A stretch of DNA of 64,000 bases, from positions 1 to 64,000 of the forward strand of contig VCJN01000638.1 in the NCBI GenBank assembly GCA_006384855.1, read 5' to 3'. The stretch's first letter is position 1; each line of letters opens with the position of its first letter. Below, piece by piece: positions 60,404 to 64,000 of the stretch. The translations under genes were made by a program, and so were the position numbers. This stretch comes from Tetraselmis striata. Its lineage: Eukaryota; Chlorophyta; Chlorodendrophyceae; Chlorodendrales; Chlorodendraceae. A model generated the notes under the pieces. That model searched no databases. It had not been told where the DNA came from and worked only from the letters and a program-made list of their open reading frames with translations.

Positions 60404-61680
60404 AAAGGTCGAATACAGCAATGGCGCGGAAATTAAGGGAGGATTCTAGTAATGGTAAATGTTAGTGCTGTGCTGAGCTGTCGCTGTGCTGCTGCATTGC
60501 TACCAAAAATGCAAGGATGAAGCGAGTGCTCCCATTTATTATTCCCGTAAATGGATATCGCTACGAGTACCCTGTACAGGAAATTGCGCCGCCCGCGCCG
60601 CCATCATCGTTCATCGTGGCCCGTATGTACGGGAAGTCGCTAAATACAGGAGTAGTACAGATACCATTGCACACACGTGCACGCGTGGCCCGGACTGAAC
60701 CGTTCGCGCATCACTCATCCAAAAAAAATCTATCCCTCATCCATGTCGCCGCGTGCGGGATGCGGGCGGGGTTGATTTTTTAATGCTTTCACCTAATGAT
60801 ATCGCCTTCTGCTGCTAGCTCATGTAATTATTTTTTAATGCTTTCACCGGTAGATTTGCTGCTGGTGTTTTTGTAATTCACATCAGTACCAGTATCTCAA
60901 ACCTGTACCTGTAGTGCTGCGTCTACGTGCTGCGCTACTCCGACTGCGCTACGCGCTGCGCTACTGTAGTGCTGCGCTACGTGCTGCGCTACCTGACGTG
61001 CTGCGTCTACTCACCGGCGGGCCCAAGCGGTCAAGCGAGGCCGCCAACCACGGCTTCGCCGTGCACTAACGACTACCTGATGCGCGCCACGACAGCGCCG
61101 GAATTGCGACATGGCGACCACAGGGCACTACGCGGTGAACGCCAACACAGCGAGTCAGAACCTTTATAAAACTGGGCAGATCGTGACGGTGCTGACACTT
61201 TCGACCGAATCCAGATAATCCGAGTGGGTTAGGTAAGCGTGCCCGTACTCTACTCTTGCTGCCTGAGTGGGCGGACGGCGGGAAGGACGGAGTGTCTTTT
61301 ATTCACACGTACCGTCAGGTTGGCTCGCCTGGTAGGGACGAGTCGTAAGCGGGCTCGGGTAGTTCCACCTGCAGTCGGGTGAGTGCAGGTACCGGTAGCG
61401 ACTACCGACTACGTGCGTAGTCGTGCACCCGTTTCATCGGTATCGACTACCTCTACTTTTGTGTCCATAAATATCCTAGGACTCCCTATGTCCGCCGGCT
61501 CCATACGGAACTGATTCGAGTAGCGAGTCGCCAGTTCCAGGTACTGGTAGCCCGCCAGCTCACTGCGCCAGCCGCACGGTGGCGCAGGCCACACCACATC
61601 CTCTGTCTACCTACTCCGACACCCGAACTTGCCTGCGCAGGTACTCGTACAGCTTCTCCACGGCGGCATCGAAAGACATA
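60404..61680. other. Intergenic, no gene seen
   Basis: Contains another partial copy of the AGCTCATGTAATTA repeat (60800-60840), the short tandem repeat at 60914-61011, and sequences with GGTAC/GTACC steps. The PAO-like gene promoter should lie near its right end. Confidence 0.4.
60914..61011 (+). repeat. Short GTGCTGCGCTAC tandem repeat
   Basis: About seven imperfect units of GTGCTGCG(T)CTAC. Confidence 0.8.
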
Positions 61681-64000
61681 ATGAGTATGTCTTTCCGAAC
61701 CCCCGCTTCAAACACGAAGCTCTCGATGACAGTCGTAACTTGCGCCGCACAGCGCACCCCAGTTGGCCAGGTAAACGCTCAAACTACATCCGTATCCTAC
61801 CTGCACGAACTCATGACAGCTTGTGATCATACCTACTGGTATTGTATGGTCTGCCCGGTCGACGGTACCTGTACCGGGAGTTGATTAGGGGGAAATCGGC
61901 GCGCGCGTCAACAGCGACCCGCATACAGCCGCGTCTTGCAAGACGCTGGACTTATGCGTTCTGACGAGTGTGGGCGTCTCACCGCAGGGCGCGCCCAAGC
62001 CATGCCAATGCGCTGGGCAGATACCCCGACTGCGTGTCGCCGTACGCTCCGCTTTTGGGTCTGGGAGTCACAGCAGGCGGCGGACGCGAGTCGTCGCCCT
62101 CGGCGGTGAGTTGCCGAGTTGCCCGAAGGTTCCACAGACAGAACGCTACATACGAAAAATAAATTGCCAGTATCTAGTGACAGCACGTGAATTTGATGCG
62201 GTGCATCCAATATAGCAACCGCAAGAACTAGGGACCTCACGCGACGTGCTGGCGTAGAATGCGACCATGATACCACCAGGTCATACACCTGAAGTGCGTG
62301 TGCCATTGAAAATGTCGGGGATATGCCGGCACACATACTTGCACTGCAGACAAGAGTGCAGCTATCGCAGCCGCTGCGGTGGAGGCACCCCCTCAGGAGA
62401 TCCACGAGCTTGAGGAGCCCGTCGAAGAGACCGGTGAGTTTCGCATGGCCAACTCCGGATCGCACATCACCCAAGCCCCATGCAAAGCCTTCAGATTCCC
62501 CAGAGCATGCTGCACATGTGTACACGGCACGGGACATAATTGGAATGTGCAGTGCCGCCCATGATTTTACTTACGTGCTCTTGTATAATAGGTGGCGAGA
62601 CCTTCCGGTGGTTGGACCACTGGTATCCGATCCACGTCCTGGATGCCATAGACCCGTCGCGGCCCCACTACGCCCAGCTCCTCGGTGCGGTCCCAATGCC
62701 ATCTGCCCTATCGGACATTCCACAAGAGGTGCAGCCTGGGCCTGCCCTATTCCGACGCTCACCCGCTGTGCTGCTGCGCCCCGGCCCTGTAGGACGTGAT
62801 CTGGTGCTGTGGAGGGATGGCCAGGGACAATGGAACTGCATGGAGGTGCGGGGCTGCGCACACCATGCCCGGGCCATGTCAGCAAGCCCGTGCCGCGCCC
62901 CATCCACACCGACATGGCGCTCGCCTTGCCCCGCCCCCTCCCCTCTGCAATTTCGCAGGACTTCTGTCCCCACAGGTTGGCCCCGCTCTCCGAGGGCCGC
63001 GTGGAGGCAGACGGGCAGCTGCTCTGTGCCTACCATGGCTGGAGGTTTGACAGCACCGGGAAGTGCACCGACCTGCCACAGGTGAGCGTCATTTTGCTCC
63101 TTGAAGCACATCGATCACAAGCAAAGGCCGATGCGTCATGGCACGTTCGTTCTGACACTGTGGCATATGCACGCGAAGGCAAAGCAGCCCGTGTCGGAGT
63201 GGGACTCCAAGAAGATCCCGTGCGCGGTCTCCTACCCAACCATGGAGAAGCACGGCCTGTTGTTTGTCTGGCCGCAGGTGCGAGCCAGCAACTAGCAGAG
63301 CGGTGGTGAAAAGGCACTGGGACTACTGGCGACCTGACATGCATGGCACGCAGCCTCACATCCTCCTGCCCCCCCCCCCCCCCCCCTCCTGGCTATTCCG
63401 CAGGCTGGTGCAGAGGCGGAGGCGCAGGCCAGGGCCACCGAGCCTCGTGGCTATCCGGAGATGGTGGTACGTTTCCTGGGCGAACCATTCACGCATCGAC
63501 GAAGCATCGCAGCCCATTATGCCCCTCCTGCACTGTCCGGAAGCGCCAGGACCTCACCGGCTGGGCACAATGTCGACAGGATGAGAAGCTGATGAGCTCC
63601 GGAAAGGCCATCCGGACATCATGGGTCATCAGGTCAGACACCAACAGTGCAACTGTTTACCAAGGAGTTCCTGCAGGACAGCATGTCACAGCATGACATG
63701 AGATCACACAGCATGCCATGGCCCGACATGACACAATGTGTCATGTCGTGTCATGACACCGGATGCATGTCTCAATCTCACGTTGGGTGCATCTAATCAA
63801 CATGTTCCGCCGCCAGGGATGTCCCCTTTGGGTGGGACTTTTTCATGGAGAATGCCACCGACCCTGCGGTGAGTTGCGCATCCATGCCTTGCTGCCAGGA
63901 CCTGTGCCGGTGCTGCCAGTGGCTGACCGACTCTGATCCACTTGGCTGACGCTCAAACTGTCCCACAGCATGTGCCGGTCAGTCATCACGGGATCGTGGG
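61681..64000 (+). CDS. Pheophorbide a oxygenase-like Rieske oxygenase, 5' part
   Basis: Plastid Rieske non-haem oxygenase of the PAO/TIC55/CAO group; PAO opens the pheophorbide ring in chlorophyll breakdown. In-phase exons: one ending 62433, then 62592-62684, 62793-62845, 62959-63081, 63179-63277, 63404-63466, 63580-63632, 63817-63868 and from 63969 past the edge. FRWLDHWYPIHVLDAID is the family entry motif. DFCPHRLAPLSEGR and LLCAYHGWRFDSTGKC supply the Cys-x-His and Cys-x2-His cluster ligands. VPFGWDFFMENATDPAHVPVSHHG is reached piecewise across the last exons and holds the mononuclear-iron Asp/His region. A likely transit-peptide exon is 61681-61770 (MSMSFRTPASNTKLSM). Its link to the exon before 62433 is not resolved, so the start is provisional. 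Which family member this is cannot be settled without the C-terminus, where PAO has a redox CxxC. Confidence 0.8.

Noticed and set aside
61908-62537. 209-codon minus-strand ORF at the PAO-like gene
   Set aside because: No domain, and it overlaps in antisense the exons of the plus-strand oxygenase gene.

Overview
The window looks like nuclear DNA of a green alga, probably a chlorophyte of the Chlamydomonas/Scenedesmus kind. It is GC-rich, with intron-dense genes that use short GT-AG introns and TGTAA poly(A) signals. Several proteins carry plastid-type N-termini. There is a cilium-associated gene (KATNIP), a DIRS/Pat-type tyrosine-recombinase retroelement fossil, and many DNA transposons. No bacterial or organellar operon structure is present. 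I see no tRNA, rRNA or CRISPR.

Layout. 1-14.3 kb is gene-poor: a dispersed repeat (about 0.6-1.57 kb), a coding-like minus-strand stretch of unknown identity (2.9-5.6 kb), and a long decayed tandem array of about 230-bp units (7.9-14.3 kb) split by a hAT-like transposon (9.45-12.4 kb). 14.7-30.8 kb on the minus strand is one large gene, the katanin-interacting protein KATNIP. I could assemble it from 26 phase-consistent exons into about 1655 residues with four repeated DUF4457-type modules. 31.4-41.0 kb is a transposon graveyard: a TA-flanked pogo/Tc1-like MITE, a TWA-flanked TIR transposon with two divergent coding halves, a DIRS-like fossil and a LINE-like 3' fragment.

41.7-54.7 kb is a compact housekeeping island with alternating strands: mitochondrial-type ribosomal protein uL14 (+), the tRNA-guanine transglycosylase catalytic subunit (-), fibrillarin (+), a type II thioesterase (-), a small plastid Rieske protein (+) and a P-loop sulfotransferase (-). 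The pairs uL14/TGT, fibrillarin/thioesterase and Rieske/sulfotransferase are tail to tail. TGT and fibrillarin are head to head. A 229-bp tandem repeat lies at 50.8-51.7 kb.

55-60.4 kb is a second nest of TWA-flanked TIR elements and LINE-like remnants. 61.7-64.0 kb holds the 5' part of a pheophorbide a oxygenase-like Rieske oxygenase gene that runs off the right edge.

How the genes relate: the housekeeping genes serve tRNA queuosine modification, rRNA methylation, mitochondrial translation and plastid iron-sulfur chemistry; they look like ordinary neighbours rather than one pathway. The two most unusual signals are structural. Long C-homopolymers lie on the sense strand of introns, often directly behind the 5' splice site. 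A group of TIR transposons with GGC-type ends and TWA target duplications carries unrecognised proteins.
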